A DNA stretch of 50,376 bases from Muricoccus nepalensis (lineage in GTDB: Bacteria > Pseudomonadota > Alphaproteobacteria > Acetobacterales > Acetobacteraceae). The stretch's first letter is position 1. Every line of letters begins with the position of its first letter. The notes below the pieces were generated by a model, which was given only the letters and a program-made list of their open reading frames with translations, made no database searches and was not told where the DNA came from. Positions 17,526 to 25,583 of the stretch are shown one piece after another. The stretch covers positions 211-50,586 of the forward strand of contig NZ_RCZP01000039.1 of NCBI RefSeq assembly GCF_006438825.1. The letters run 5' to 3'. The translations under genes and the position numbers were made by a program.

Positions 17526-18578
17526 CCTGCGGTTGGTGAAGCGCGCGTTGCCGAGCCCCGTGCCGATCGTCAGCACGCCCCAGCGCTCCACGTCCGTCAT
17601 GTTCGGGATCTCGCTCAGCCCCTGCAGCACGGCGTCGTTGTGCATGATGACGACGGTGGGGTGGCCGCCGATCTCCGGGATGGCCTCGGCGATCGCGCTC
17701 GGCAGGTGGAAGCGGCTGCTCTCCCAGTTGCCCGGAAGGTTCTGGCCGCCGCGGTCGATCGAGCCGTCCTCGCGGATGATGCCGGGGCAGCCGATGCCGA
17801 TGAAGGGCGCGAGGGAGCGGTGCTTGCCCTCGGCGAGGTCGATCATCCCGCGCAGCATGGCGACGATCCGCGCCACCGCCTCCTCGCGGGTCGGTTCGTC
17901 GTCGCGGTGGCGCCACAGTTCCAGTCCCACGACCTTGGCGGCGCCGAGGTCCGGCGCCTTCTTGAGGTTGAGGTCCACGAGCCCCGCGCGGATGTTGGTG
18001 CCGCCGATGTCCACCGCCAGCAGGCTGTCATGGCCGGAGAAGACCCAGCTCGGCGCGAGCTGCGCGGCGCCGATCAGCGCGGCCTCATCGGGCTCGTGGG
18101 TGATCGGCACCAGATCGACGCCGAGGCCCTCGGCCTTCAGCAGCAGCGAGGCGCGGGCGATGGCGAGCTTGCCGATCCGGCTGCCGCTCAGCCCGCCGCC
18201 GACGACGATGCGCTGCGTGTCCTTCCAGCCCTTGTGGCGCAGGAAGCGGCGGGTGACGGTCGCGAATTCCTGGGCGAACTCCTCGAGCACCCCATGGATG
18301 AGCGCCGCCGCCTCCGGCCGCTCGTCGGCCAGCAGCTTCTCGAGGCGCCGGTTGGAGACCTCCTCGGTCTCCGTGTCGCCCAGCGGGTCCTCGTCGCCGA
18401 GCTTGTGCAGCCGCTCCCGCCAGTCGTCGAGAATGGCGCGGAAGGCGCGCTTGCTCGCGCGGTCGCCGACGAAGCCGTCCTTGTCGCGGAGCTCCGCGTT
18501 GTAGGCGTCGAGGATGACGTGGGGCAGTTGAGACGACGCGTGGCCCGTCGTGGGCGGCGCGATGGCCTGGTCGGGCAT
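17517..18578 (-). CDS. ROK-family sugar-kinase-like protein, circularly permuted order
   Basis: This is a 353-residue cytoplasmic protein of the ASKHA/ROK kinase fold. The blocks occur in unusual order. Residues 1-180 hold what is normally the C-terminal half: RIVVGGGLSGSRIG at 123-136 and HEPDEAALIGAAQLAP at 161-176. Residues 185-353 hold what is normally the N-terminal half: SLLAVDIGGTNIRAGLVD (phosphate-1 motif, Asp190), GIGCPGIIREDGSIDRGG, NLPGNWESSRF, HNDAVLQG with candidate catalytic Asp315, and LTIGTGLGNARFTNR (phosphate-2) ending at the stop. The zinc-binding CxCGxxGC motif of many ROK kinases is absent. It probably phosphorylates a sugar or is a derived sensor; the substrate is unknown. 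It is the last gene of a minus-strand run from the enoyl-CoA hydratase. Confidence 0.85.
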   Translation of the reverse strand: MPDQAIAPPTTGHASSQLPHVILDAYNAELRDKDGFVGDRASKRAFRAILDDWRERLHKLGDEDPLGDTETEEVSNRRLEKLLADERPEAAALIHGVLEEFAQEFATVTRRFLRHKGWKDTQRIVVGGGLSGSRIGKLAIARASLLLKAEGLGVDLVPITHEPDEAALIGAAQLAPSWVFSGHDSLLAVDIGGTNIRAGLVDLNLKKAPDLGAAKVVGLELWRHRDDEPTREEAVARIVAMLRGMIDLAEGKHRSLAPFIGIGCPGIIREDGSIDRGGQNLPGNWESSRFHLPSAIAEAIPEIGGHPTVVIMHNDAVLQGLSEIPNMTDVERWGVLTIGTGLGNARFTNRRSG

Positions 18579-18640
18579 GCGGCGGCTCCCCTTCTACGGG
18601 GAAGGAACGCCGGCGCCGCGCGGTGGTTCAGCGCCGCGCC

Positions 18641-19777
18641 TTATCCGCCGCGGCGCCGCACGGCCAGGCTGGCCGCCGCCAGCATCGCCGCCGCGCCGCC
18701 GTAGACGAGCAGCGCCGGCAGCAGGGGGAAGAGGATGCCCGCCAGCAGCGGCCCGGCGCCCGCGCCGATGTCGCGCCAGGTCGCCTGCCGCGCCAGCGCC
18801 GGAACCCGCGCCCCACCCGGGTTCTCGGCCGCGACGATCGGCCCGGCCAGCGGCTGCACGATGGCCCGCAGCAGCACGGTGCCCAGCGCGCCCACCCAGA
18901 GCAGTGCGCCCCCGAGCCCGAGCAGCAGCAGCCCGCCCGCCGAGCCGAGGGAGAGCAGCACGAGCGCCCGCCGGGCCCCCCACTGCCCCGCCAGCCGCCC
19001 GGCCAGCGGGGAAAGGAGGATCTCGGCGGCGTAGCGCAGGGCGAGCGCACCCCCGGCCGCGAGCGTCGCCCCCTGCGGCAGCGCCTCCGCCGCCAGCACC
19101 GCCAGGCCGATGATGAAGATCCCGTCCATCGCCAGGCCGAAGGTGAAGGCCCAGAGGTCGAGCGCGCCCGGCAGGCTGAAGCGCGGCCCCGCGCCCGCCC
19201 GCCCCTCCGGCGCGACCGGCAGGCGGGCGGCGAAGAGGATGGCGGGCAGGGAGACGAGGCCGAGCGCGAGGAAGACCGCCCGCGGCCCCGCCCATTCCGC
19301 GAGCAACGCCCCGCCGGCGAGGCCGATCATCGGCCCTGCCGCGACGATGGAGCGCGACCAGCCGCTGCGCCGCTCGGCCCCCTCCGCCCGGGCGGTCGGC
19401 AGCGCCTGGACCGCGATGTTCATCGCGGCATAGGCCAGGCCCCAGAGCAGCCGCGCCGCGAGCAGCGCCCAGACGCCGGACAGCACGGCGTAGCCCGTGG
19501 TCGCCAGCGCCGCCGCAGCGGCCGCGACGGTGCAGGCGGCGCGCGGCCCCCGCTCGGCGTAGACGCGCGCGATCCAGCCGTAGCCCGCGATCCGCACCAG
19601 CCGGTTGGCCGCCAGCAGCAGCCCCGCCTCAGGCAGGGTGACGCCGAAGACCGCGGCGTGCAGCGGCAGCAGGAGGTAGAGCACCGTGTCGCCCGGCAGG
19701 GTGAGGGCGAGGGTGAGGGCGGAGTTCCGCGTGTCCCGGTCGGCCCGGCCCGGGGAGGGCTCGCCGGCGGGCGTCAC
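18641..19777 (-). CDS. MFS transporter (12-TM type)
   Basis: A 378-residue inner-membrane protein of the major facilitator superfamily. The sequence is a series of hydrophobic segments rich in Ala, Leu and Gly. Charged loops typical of MFS lie between helices (RIAGYGWIARVYAERGPRA in the loop 2-3 region). The central loop holds RLPVAPEGRAGAGPRFSLPG, and the later loop RLAGQWGARRALVL repeats the motif-A pattern. It probably exports or takes up a small molecule; the substrate cannot be read. The GTG at 19777 is the start because it overlaps the TGA of the upstream GNAT gene as GTGA, indicating translational coupling. Longer frames to 20242 are read-through on the GNAT gene. Confidence 0.85.
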   Translation of the reverse strand: MTPAGEPSPGRADRDTRNSALTLALTLPGDTVLYLLLPLHAAVFGVTLPEAGLLLAANRLVRIAGYGWIARVYAERGPRAACTVAAAAAALATTGYAVLSGVWALLAARLLWGLAYAAMNIAVQALPTARAEGAERRSGWSRSIVAAGPMIGLAGGALLAEWAGPRAVFLALGLVSLPAILFAARLPVAPEGRAGAGPRFSLPGALDLWAFTFGLAMDGIFIIGLAVLAAEALPQGATLAAGGALALRYAAEILLSPLAGRLAGQWGARRALVLLSLGSAGGLLLLGLGGALLWVGALGTVLLRAIVQPLAGPIVAAENPGGARVPALARQATWRDIGAGAGPLLAGILFPLLPALLVYGGAAAMLAAASLAVRRRGG

Positions 19778-20310
19778 GGGCGGGTCGGCGGGGTGGTGTC
19801 TCCCGGGCCGAGCGCGCGGGTCATCAGCACGGTGTCGAGCCACATCCCGTGCTTCCAGCCGATGGAGGGGATGACCCCCGCGTGGCGGAAGCCGAGCGCC
19901 TCGTGCAGGCGGATCGAGGGGGCGTTGGCGGAGTCGCCGATCACCGCGACCATCAGCCGGAAGTCCGCCGCCTCGCAGCGTGCGATCAGCGCCGCCAGCA
20001 GCGCGCGGCCCGCCCCGCCGCGGGCGGCGTCCGGCGCGACATAAACCGAGTTCTCCACCGTGTGCCGGTAGGCCGGGCGCGGGCGGTAGGCCGAGGCGTA
20101 GGCGTAGCCGAGCACCGCGCCGGCCCCGTCCACCGCGACGAGGTGGGGGTAGCCGCCTGAGAGGATCGCCTCCCGCCGCCCGGCCATCTCGGCATCGGAG
20201 GGCGGGGAGAGCTCGAAGGAGGCGCGGCCGGTCCTCACCCAATGGGCGTAGATCGCGGCGATGGCGGGGACGTCGCCGGGCTGGCTGTCGCGGATGACGG
20301 GCGCGGTCAT
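19774..20310 (-). CDS. GNAT acetyltransferase, phosphinothricin-acetyltransferase-like
   Basis: A 178-residue acetyl-CoA-dependent N-acetyltransferase starting MTAPVIRDSQPGDVPAIAAI at 20310 with GAGGG upstream. Features of the PAT/YncA-like subgroup are visible: VIRDSQPGDVPAIAAIYAHW, YRHTVENSVYVAPDAARGGA (the acetyl-CoA pyrophosphate loop) and RLMVAVIGDSANAPSIRLHE. Members acetylate phosphinothricin, methionine sulfoximine or related amino acids. A second gene of the same subgroup lies at 42266-42784. It is 40 bp downstream of the acyl-CoA synthetase gene and overlaps the MFS gene, so an acetylation/export pair is plausible. Confidence 0.88.
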   Translation of the reverse strand: MTAPVIRDSQPGDVPAIAAIYAHWVRTGRASFELSPPSDAEMAGRREAILSGGYPHLVAVDGAGAVLGYAYASAYRPRPAYRHTVENSVYVAPDAARGGAGRALLAALIARCEAADFRLMVAVIGDSANAPSIRLHEALGFRHAGVIPSIGWKHGMWLDTVLMTRALGPGDTTPPTRP

Positions 20311-20350
20311 GCGACCCTCATGCAGCGCCGGGCGGCGTGCCGCAAGCCGC

Positions 20351-22012
20351 TCAGCCCGCGGCCGTCCCCTCGCGCACCGCCTTCCGCAACGGCACCTTCT
20401 GGAGCTTGCCGGTGGAGGTCTTGGGCACCTCCTGGAAGACGACCCGCTTGGGCACCTTGAAGCCGGCCAGCAGGCCGCGGGCATGGGCGATCAGCTCCGC
20501 CTCCGTCGCCAGCGCGTCGGGCTTCAGCTCCACGAAGGCCCAGGGCACCTCGCCCCATTTCTCGTCGGGCGCGGCGACCACGGCGGCCACCGCGACGGCC
20601 GGGTGCTTGTAGAGCGCGTCCTCCACCTCGATGGAGGAGATGTTCTCGCCGCCGGAGATGATGATGTCCTTCGCCCGGTCCTTGAGCTGCACGTAGCCGT
20701 CGGTGTGCTTCACGCCGAGGTCGCCGGTGCGGAACCAGCCGCCGGCGAAGGCCTTCCGGGTCGCCGCCTCGTCCTTGAGGTAGCCCTTCATCACGGTGTT
20801 CCCGCGCATGGCCACCTCGCCCATCGTCACGCCGTCGGCAGGGACGGGGTTGTCGTTGGCGTCGAGCACGTCGAAGGCCTCGAGCGTCACGTAGCGCACG
20901 CCCTGGCGCGCCATCAGCGCCGCGCGCTCGGGGGCAGGGAGGGCGTCGTGCTCGGCGTGCCACTCGTTCACCACGGAGGGGCCGTAGCACTCGGTCAGCC
21001 CGTAGATGTGGCGCACGGTGACGCCGGCCTCGTCGGCCGCGGCCAGCACCGCCTCCGGCGGGGAGGCGCCGGCCACGCCGTAGACGAGCCCCGTGCCCGG
21101 CACGCGCGCGGGGTCGTTGACCAGCATCTGGAGGACGATCGGCGCGCCGCACATGTGGGTCACGCCGTGCGCGGTGATCCTCTCCCACATCGCGGGGCCG
21201 CGCACGGCGCGGAGGCAGACATGCGTGCCCGAGACCGCGGCGACCGCCCAGGGGAAGCACCAACCGTTGCAGTGGAACATCGGAAGGGTCCAGAGATAGA
21301 CCGGCGCCGGGCCGATGCCGCAGGCCAGCAGGTCGCCGATCGCGCCGAGATAGGCGCCGCGGTGGTGGTAGACCACGCCCTTCGGCCGTCCCGTGGTGCC
21401 GGAGGTGTAGTTCAGCGCGATGGCGTCCCACTCGTCACCGGGAGGCTCCCAGGCGTAGGCGGCGTCTCCGGAGGCGACGAAGGCGTCGTAGTCCTCGCCG
21501 CCCGCCGTGTGGGGGAAGGGGGCCTCCGGGTCGTCCACCTCGAAGACGAAGGGCTTCACCGTCGCGATCTCCAGCGCGCGGGCGAGGACCGGGGCGAACT
21601 CGCGGTCCACCACCACCGCGCGCGCCTCCCCGTGGTCGAGGATGTAGGCGATGGTGTCGGCGTCGAGGCGGATGTTGATCGTGTTCAGCACGGCGCCCGT
21701 CATCGGCACGCCGTTGTGGCACTCGATCATCGCCGGCGTGTTCGGCAGGATCGCCGCGACGGTGTCGCCGCGCCCGATGCCGCGCGCGGCGAGCGCGGAG
21801 GCGAGGCGCACGCAGCGGTCGCGGTGCTCGCGCCAGGTCATGCGCTGCGCCCCGTGGATGACGGCGACGCGGTCCGGGAAGACCGCCGCCGCGCGCTCGA
21901 CGAAGAGCAGCGGGGTGAGGGCGCGGTGGTTGGCGGGGTCGCGCGGCAGGGCGTCGTAGGCGGCCTTAGCCGAGAGCGGCGCGGGCTCTCCCTCCCGGGG
22001 CAGGGTGTCCAT
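20351..22012 (-). CDS. Acyl-CoA synthetase (AMP-forming, FadD-like)
   Basis: This 553-residue enzyme activates a fatty or other carboxylic acid to its CoA ester through an acyl-AMP. The AMP-binding signature NYTSGTTGRPKGVVYHHRGA lies near residues 195-215. Also visible are HIYGLTECYGPSVV, GWFRTGDLGVKHTDGYVQLK with the adenylate-binding Asp, DRAKDIIISGGENISSIEVE, and the C-terminal PKTSTGKLQKVPLRK with the catalytic Lys. The length is normal. The ATG at 22012 overlaps the TGA of the enoyl-CoA hydratase gene (TGATG), so the two are translationally coupled and probably act in one acyl-CoA pathway. It resembles the medium- and long-chain or dicarboxylate subgroups; the chain length cannot be told. 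Confidence 0.92.
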   Translation of the reverse strand: MDTLPREGEPAPLSAKAAYDALPRDPANHRALTPLLFVERAAAVFPDRVAVIHGAQRMTWREHRDRCVRLASALAARGIGRGDTVAAILPNTPAMIECHNGVPMTGAVLNTINIRLDADTIAYILDHGEARAVVVDREFAPVLARALEIATVKPFVFEVDDPEAPFPHTAGGEDYDAFVASGDAAYAWEPPGDEWDAIALNYTSGTTGRPKGVVYHHRGAYLGAIGDLLACGIGPAPVYLWTLPMFHCNGWCFPWAVAAVSGTHVCLRAVRGPAMWERITAHGVTHMCGAPIVLQMLVNDPARVPGTGLVYGVAGASPPEAVLAAADEAGVTVRHIYGLTECYGPSVVNEWHAEHDALPAPERAALMARQGVRYVTLEAFDVLDANDNPVPADGVTMGEVAMRGNTVMKGYLKDEAATRKAFAGGWFRTGDLGVKHTDGYVQLKDRAKDIIISGGENISSIEVEDALYKHPAVAVAAVVAAPDEKWGEVPWAFVELKPDALATEAELIAHARGLLAGFKVPKRVVFQEVPKTSTGKLQKVPLRKAVREGTAAG

Positions 22013-22827
22013 CAGCGGTGCCTCCATTCGGGCGTGCGGCGCGCGAGGAAGGCGCCGATGCCCTCGGCCGCGTCCTCCGCGAGAAGGTTGTCGACCATGG
22101 CGGCGGCGGCCACCTCGTAGGCCTCGGCCAGCGGCAGCCCCGCCTGCCGGTGGAAGGTCCGCTTGCCGAGCCGGACCGCGAGGGCGGAGCGCGCGGCGAT
22201 GCGGGCGGCGAGCGCCTGCGCCTCCTCCCGCAGGCTCGCCGCCGGCACCACGCGGTTCACGAGGCCGATCCGCCGGGCCTCCTCCGCCCCGATGGGCTCG
22301 GCCGTCAGCAGCATCTCCATCGCCGCCTTGCGCGGCACGGCGCGCGAGAGCGCGACGGCGGGGGTGGAGCAGAAGAGGCCGATGTCCACGCCCGGCGTGC
22401 AGAAGCGCGCGGCGTCGGAGGCCACGACGAGGTCGCAGGCGGCGGCGAGCTGGCACCCGGCGGCGGTGGCAAGGCCCCCCACCGCGGCGACCACGGGCTG
22501 GGGCAGGGCGGGGAGGGAGCCCATGACGGCGGCGCAGCGCGCCATCGCGTCGGCGAAGAAGGCGCGCCCGCCGTCGGCATCCGCGAAGCGCGCGGTGATC
22601 TCCTTCAGGTCGTGCCCCGCGCAGAAGACCGGGCCGGCGGCCGCGATGACGACGCAGCGCACCGCGGCGTCGTCCGCGATGGCGGCGAGCTCCACCGCGA
22701 GGGCGTCGAGCAGCGCGACGGAGAGGCCGTTGCGCGCCGCGGGGCGGTTGAGGACGAGGGTCGCGACCGCGTCGCGGTCCTCGCGGACCAGGATCGGCGC
22801 AACGGTCCCGGCAGTGCCGTCCGGCAT
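22012..22827 (-). CDS. Enoyl-CoA hydratase/isomerase family protein
   Basis: A 271-residue crotonase-fold enzyme. The start is the ATG at 22827 (MPDGTAGTVAPILVRED), preceded by GGGAGGA; longer frames lack a ribosome binding site. Visible blocks are VATLVLNRPAARNGLSVALL, the first oxyanion-hole segment VIAAAGPVFCAGHDLKEIT, the second one VVAAVGGLATAAGCQLAAAC, and GIGAFLARRTPEWRHR at the C-terminus. The Glu/Glu pair of classic hydratases is not obvious (ATAAGCQLAAACD), so it may be a crotonase variant with another reaction. It is the first gene of the run leading to the acyl-CoA synthetase, and a strong bidirectional hairpin lies upstream at 22929-22958. Confidence 0.9.
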   Translation of the reverse strand: MPDGTAGTVAPILVREDRDAVATLVLNRPAARNGLSVALLDALAVELAAIADDAAVRCVVIAAAGPVFCAGHDLKEITARFADADGGRAFFADAMARCAAVMGSLPALPQPVVAAVGGLATAAGCQLAAACDLVVASDAARFCTPGVDIGLFCSTPAVALSRAVPRKAAMEMLLTAEPIGAEEARRIGLVNRVVPAASLREEAQALAARIAARSALAVRLGKRTFHRQAGLPLAEAYEVAAAAMVDNLLAEDAAEGIGAFLARRTPEWRHR

Positions 22828-22928
22828 GGTTCCTCCCCTTCTCCGGCGGGCCGCAGATTGGGATGCGGCGGGCCGCCTGCGCAAGACCCGTCACGGCCGC
22901 GATCCGAGGCGGGGTGCCGCCCATGAGA

Positions 22929-22958
22929 AAGGGCGCCGGGATCCCTCCCGGCGCCCTT
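22929..22958. terminator. Strong hairpin terminator after the MHS transporter gene
   Basis: A perfect 13-bp stem, AAGGGCGCCGGGA / TCCCGGCGCCCTT, with a TCCC loop lies 21 bp past the MHS transporter stop codon (minus strand). With A and T residues at the stem base it can act as a terminator for minus-strand transcription coming from 22980. The enoyl-CoA hydratase gene starts about 100 bp further on and so needs its own promoter. Confidence 0.8.
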
Positions 22959-22979
22959 CCCCGTTCCTGGCGGGCGGTG

Positions 22980-24689
22980 TCAGGCCCGCGCGTTGGTGCC
23001 GGATTCCTCGGCCTCGAAGATGTCGCGGTCCTTCGTCTCCGGGATGAAGAGGGCGCCGATCACGACCGTCACGAGCGCGATCACCACGGGGTACCAGAGC
23101 CCGAAATAGGTGTCGCCGGTCTGCGCCACCATGGCCAGCGAGGTCGCCGGCAGCAGCCCGCCGAACCAGCCGTTGCCGATGTGGTAGGGCAGCGACATGG
23201 AGGTGTAGCGGATGCGCGTCGGGAAGAGCTCCACCAGCGCGGCCGCGATCGGGCCGTAGACCATGGTCACGTAGATCACGAGGATGGTCAGCACCCCGAT
23301 CAGCACCGCCGGCTGCTCGCGGAAGATGTCGAAGGGACCGGACATCTTCACGACCGTCGGGTTGGACGCCGCCGGGTAGCCGGCCGCGGTCAGCGCCGCG
23401 GAGAGCTGCTGCTGGAAGGTCGGGTCGGTCGCGACGATCGGCGCCGCATCCTTGATGCGGACCGCGGTCGCGGCCGCCCCGCCGCTGTTGGGCAGCGCCT
23501 CGACGCTGTACTTCACCGAGGCGCGCGCGAGGGCGGCCTTGGCGATGTCGCAGGGCTGGGTGAAGCGCGCCGTGCCGACCGGGTTGAACTGGAAGGAGCA
23601 GCTCGCGGGGTCGGTCAGCACCGTCACCGGGATGGTCTGCTGCGCCTGGTGCAACGCCGGGTTGGCCTCCGCCGTCAGCAGCTTGAAGAGCGGGAAGTAG
23701 GTCAGCGCGGCCAGCAGGCAGCCGCCGAGGATGATCGGCTTGCGGCCGACCTTGTCCGACAGCCAGCCGAAGAAGACGAAGAAGCCCGAGCCCAGCAGCA
23801 GCGACCAGGCGATGAGCAGGTTCGTCGTCGGGCCATCCACCTTGGCGATCGAGCCGAGGAAGAACAGCGCGTAGAACTGGCCGGTGTACCAGACGACCGC
23901 CTGGCCCATGGTGAGGCCGAGCAGCGCGAGCAGCGCCCACTTGGCGTTCCGCCACTGGCCGAAGGCCTCCGACAGCGGCGCCTTGGAGCCGGTGCCCTCG
24001 GTCTTCATCTTCTGGAAGGCCGGGCTCTCGTGCAGCGTCGAGCGGATCCAGACGGAGATGCCGAGCAGCACGACCGAGAGCAGGAAGGGGATGCGCCAGC
24101 CCCAGGCCGCGAACTCGGCCTCGCCGGTCCAGGTGCGGACGCCCAGGATGACCAGCAGCGAGAGGAAGAGGCCCGCCGTCGCCGTCACCTGGATGAAGGA
24201 GGTGTAGAAGCCGCGGCGGCCGTTGGGCGCGTGCTCGGCCACGTAGGTCGCGGCGCCGCCGTACTCGCCGCCCAGTGCCAGGCCCTGGAGGCAGCGCAGC
24301 ACGATGAGCAGGATCGGCGCGAGGATGCCGATCGTGTCCGACCCGGGCAGCAGACCGACGATGAAGGTCGAGGCGCCCATGATCAGGATGGTCACGAGGA
24401 AGGTGTACTTGCGCCCGACGAGGTCGCCGATGCGGCCGAAGACGAGCGCGCCGAAGGGCCGCACGAGGAAGCCGGCCGCGAAGGTGAGCAGCGCGAAGAT
24501 GTTGCGCGTGCCCTCGGGGTACTGGCTGAAGAAGTGGGTGCCGATCAGGCCGGCGAGGCTGCCGTAGAGATAGAAGTCATACCACTCGAAGACGGTTCCG
24601 AGCGAGGAGCCAAGGATGACCTTGCGCTCCTCCTTGCTCATGGGTCGCTGCTTCTCGGCAGCGGCCGCGGTTGAATAGGCTGTACTCAT
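22980..24689 (-). CDS. MHS-family MFS metabolite/H+ symporter with large periplasmic insert
   Basis: This 569-residue inner-membrane transporter starts MSTAYSTAAAAEKQRPMSKE. It has the metabolite:proton-symporter hallmarks SSLGTVFEWYDFYLYGSLAG (helix 1), RPFGALVFGRIGDLVGRKYT (motif A) and LQGLALGGEYGGAATYVAEH. The second half has GWLSDKVGRKPI. Between helices 8 and 9 there is an insert of about 100 residues (roughly 350-450), with Cys in DPASCSFQFNP and TQPCDIAKAA that may pair. This explains the extra length over the usual about 430. Family members carry shikimate, citrate, proline/betaine, dicarboxylates and alpha-ketoglutarate. It is a single-gene unit with its own downstream hairpin. Confidence 0.92.
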   Translation of the reverse strand: MSTAYSTAAAAEKQRPMSKEERKVILGSSLGTVFEWYDFYLYGSLAGLIGTHFFSQYPEGTRNIFALLTFAAGFLVRPFGALVFGRIGDLVGRKYTFLVTILIMGASTFIVGLLPGSDTIGILAPILLIVLRCLQGLALGGEYGGAATYVAEHAPNGRRGFYTSFIQVTATAGLFLSLLVILGVRTWTGEAEFAAWGWRIPFLLSVVLLGISVWIRSTLHESPAFQKMKTEGTGSKAPLSEAFGQWRNAKWALLALLGLTMGQAVVWYTGQFYALFFLGSIAKVDGPTTNLLIAWSLLLGSGFFVFFGWLSDKVGRKPIILGGCLLAALTYFPLFKLLTAEANPALHQAQQTIPVTVLTDPASCSFQFNPVGTARFTQPCDIAKAALARASVKYSVEALPNSGGAAATAVRIKDAAPIVATDPTFQQQLSAALTAAGYPAASNPTVVKMSGPFDIFREQPAVLIGVLTILVIYVTMVYGPIAAALVELFPTRIRYTSMSLPYHIGNGWFGGLLPATSLAMVAQTGDTYFGLWYPVVIALVTVVIGALFIPETKDRDIFEAEESGTNARA

Positions 24690-24908
24690 GCTTCTCGGAC
24701 CCTGCTTTCCCCCCCGGGGCGCGACGTTCCCCGGACTTCTCGATGAATCCCCCGCGCAGGTCCCGAACCGGGGGCACCGCGCGGCGGGGCCGCCCGTCGC
24801 GGCGGGCAGCCGACAATACGATACCGCGCCGAATCAACGGTCGGCCAGCGTCCAATTAACGACACGGCAATCATCTACAAGACTGTGATGAAAATGATGC
24901 AAGGAACA

Positions 24909-25583
24909 TCAAAGGATTTGCGCGCCGACTCGTCCGAGCGCGCCGAAGCCCGCGCTGATCCGGCCGTCCGCGTCCGGCGCGATCGGTTCCGAAAGTCCGG
25001 CCACCACCAGCAGCGCCCCCGCGGGCAGCCCGCCGAGGCGGCGGGCGGCGGCGGCGGCCGCGAGGAAGGCGCTCGACGCGTCGGTACGTCGCGCGCCGGC
25101 GGCGGTCTCGATCATCACGCCGTCCGCCGGCGGCGGCGCGGCAGGGCCGGCGACGACCATCCCGAGCCCGGCCAGGTCCGCGGCGCGCAGGGCCGCCGCG
25201 GCGGGCGCGGTGGTGAAGCGGCTGCCGGCGACGTCGAGGGCGGGGTGGACGGCCGAGAGGACCGGCGGCGCCGTCTCCCCCTCCTCCAGCGGCTCGGCGA
25301 GCACCGCGACCAGCGCGGCCGTCGCGACGGGGTGGCGCACGCCGAGGACGCTTGCCCCGTCCGGCAGGAGGCGCCCTCCCACCATCGGCCCGGCGAGGCC
25401 GCCGAGCGTGCGCAGGCCGCAGGGGGCGAGGCCCAGTTCGGCGAGCGCGAGCAGCGCGGCCCGCTCCCCCTCGGCGCGGCTCCGAGGCGCGGCGTCCGCC
25501 GAAAGGGGCGCGAGGGGGCTGCCGGTGGCGATGGCCTCGGCGAGCCATCCGGCGGCGCGGTCGGCGCGGGTGCGGCGGGGCAC
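24909..25583 (-). CDS. 2-keto-4-pentenoate hydratase (MhpD)-like protein, divergent
   Basis: A 224-residue protein with the FAH/MhpD fold pattern: GGRLLPDGASVLGVRHPVAT, VLSAVHPALDVAGSRFTTAP, ADLAGLGMVVAG, LPAGALLVVAGLSEPIAPD and GRISAGFGALGRVGAQIL. Active members hydrate 2-hydroxypenta-2,4-dienoates in aromatic degradation using a metal held by an E-x-E motif. At the matching place this protein reads PVATAALVAVLAEPL, without Glu, and the later PAIEV is PALDV, so catalysis is doubtful. The GTG at 25583 overlaps the dctM TAG (TAGTG), with AGGAG just upstream in the dctM 3' end, so it is the last gene of the TRAP operon and probably concerns the same substrate. Confidence 0.72.
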   Translation of the reverse strand: MPRRTRADRAAGWLAEAIATGSPLAPLSADAAPRSRAEGERAALLALAELGLAPCGLRTLGGLAGPMVGGRLLPDGASVLGVRHPVATAALVAVLAEPLEEGETAPPVLSAVHPALDVAGSRFTTAPAAAALRAADLAGLGMVVAGPAAPPPADGVMIETAAGARRTDASSAFLAAAAAARRLGGLPAGALLVVAGLSEPIAPDADGRISAGFGALGRVGAQIL

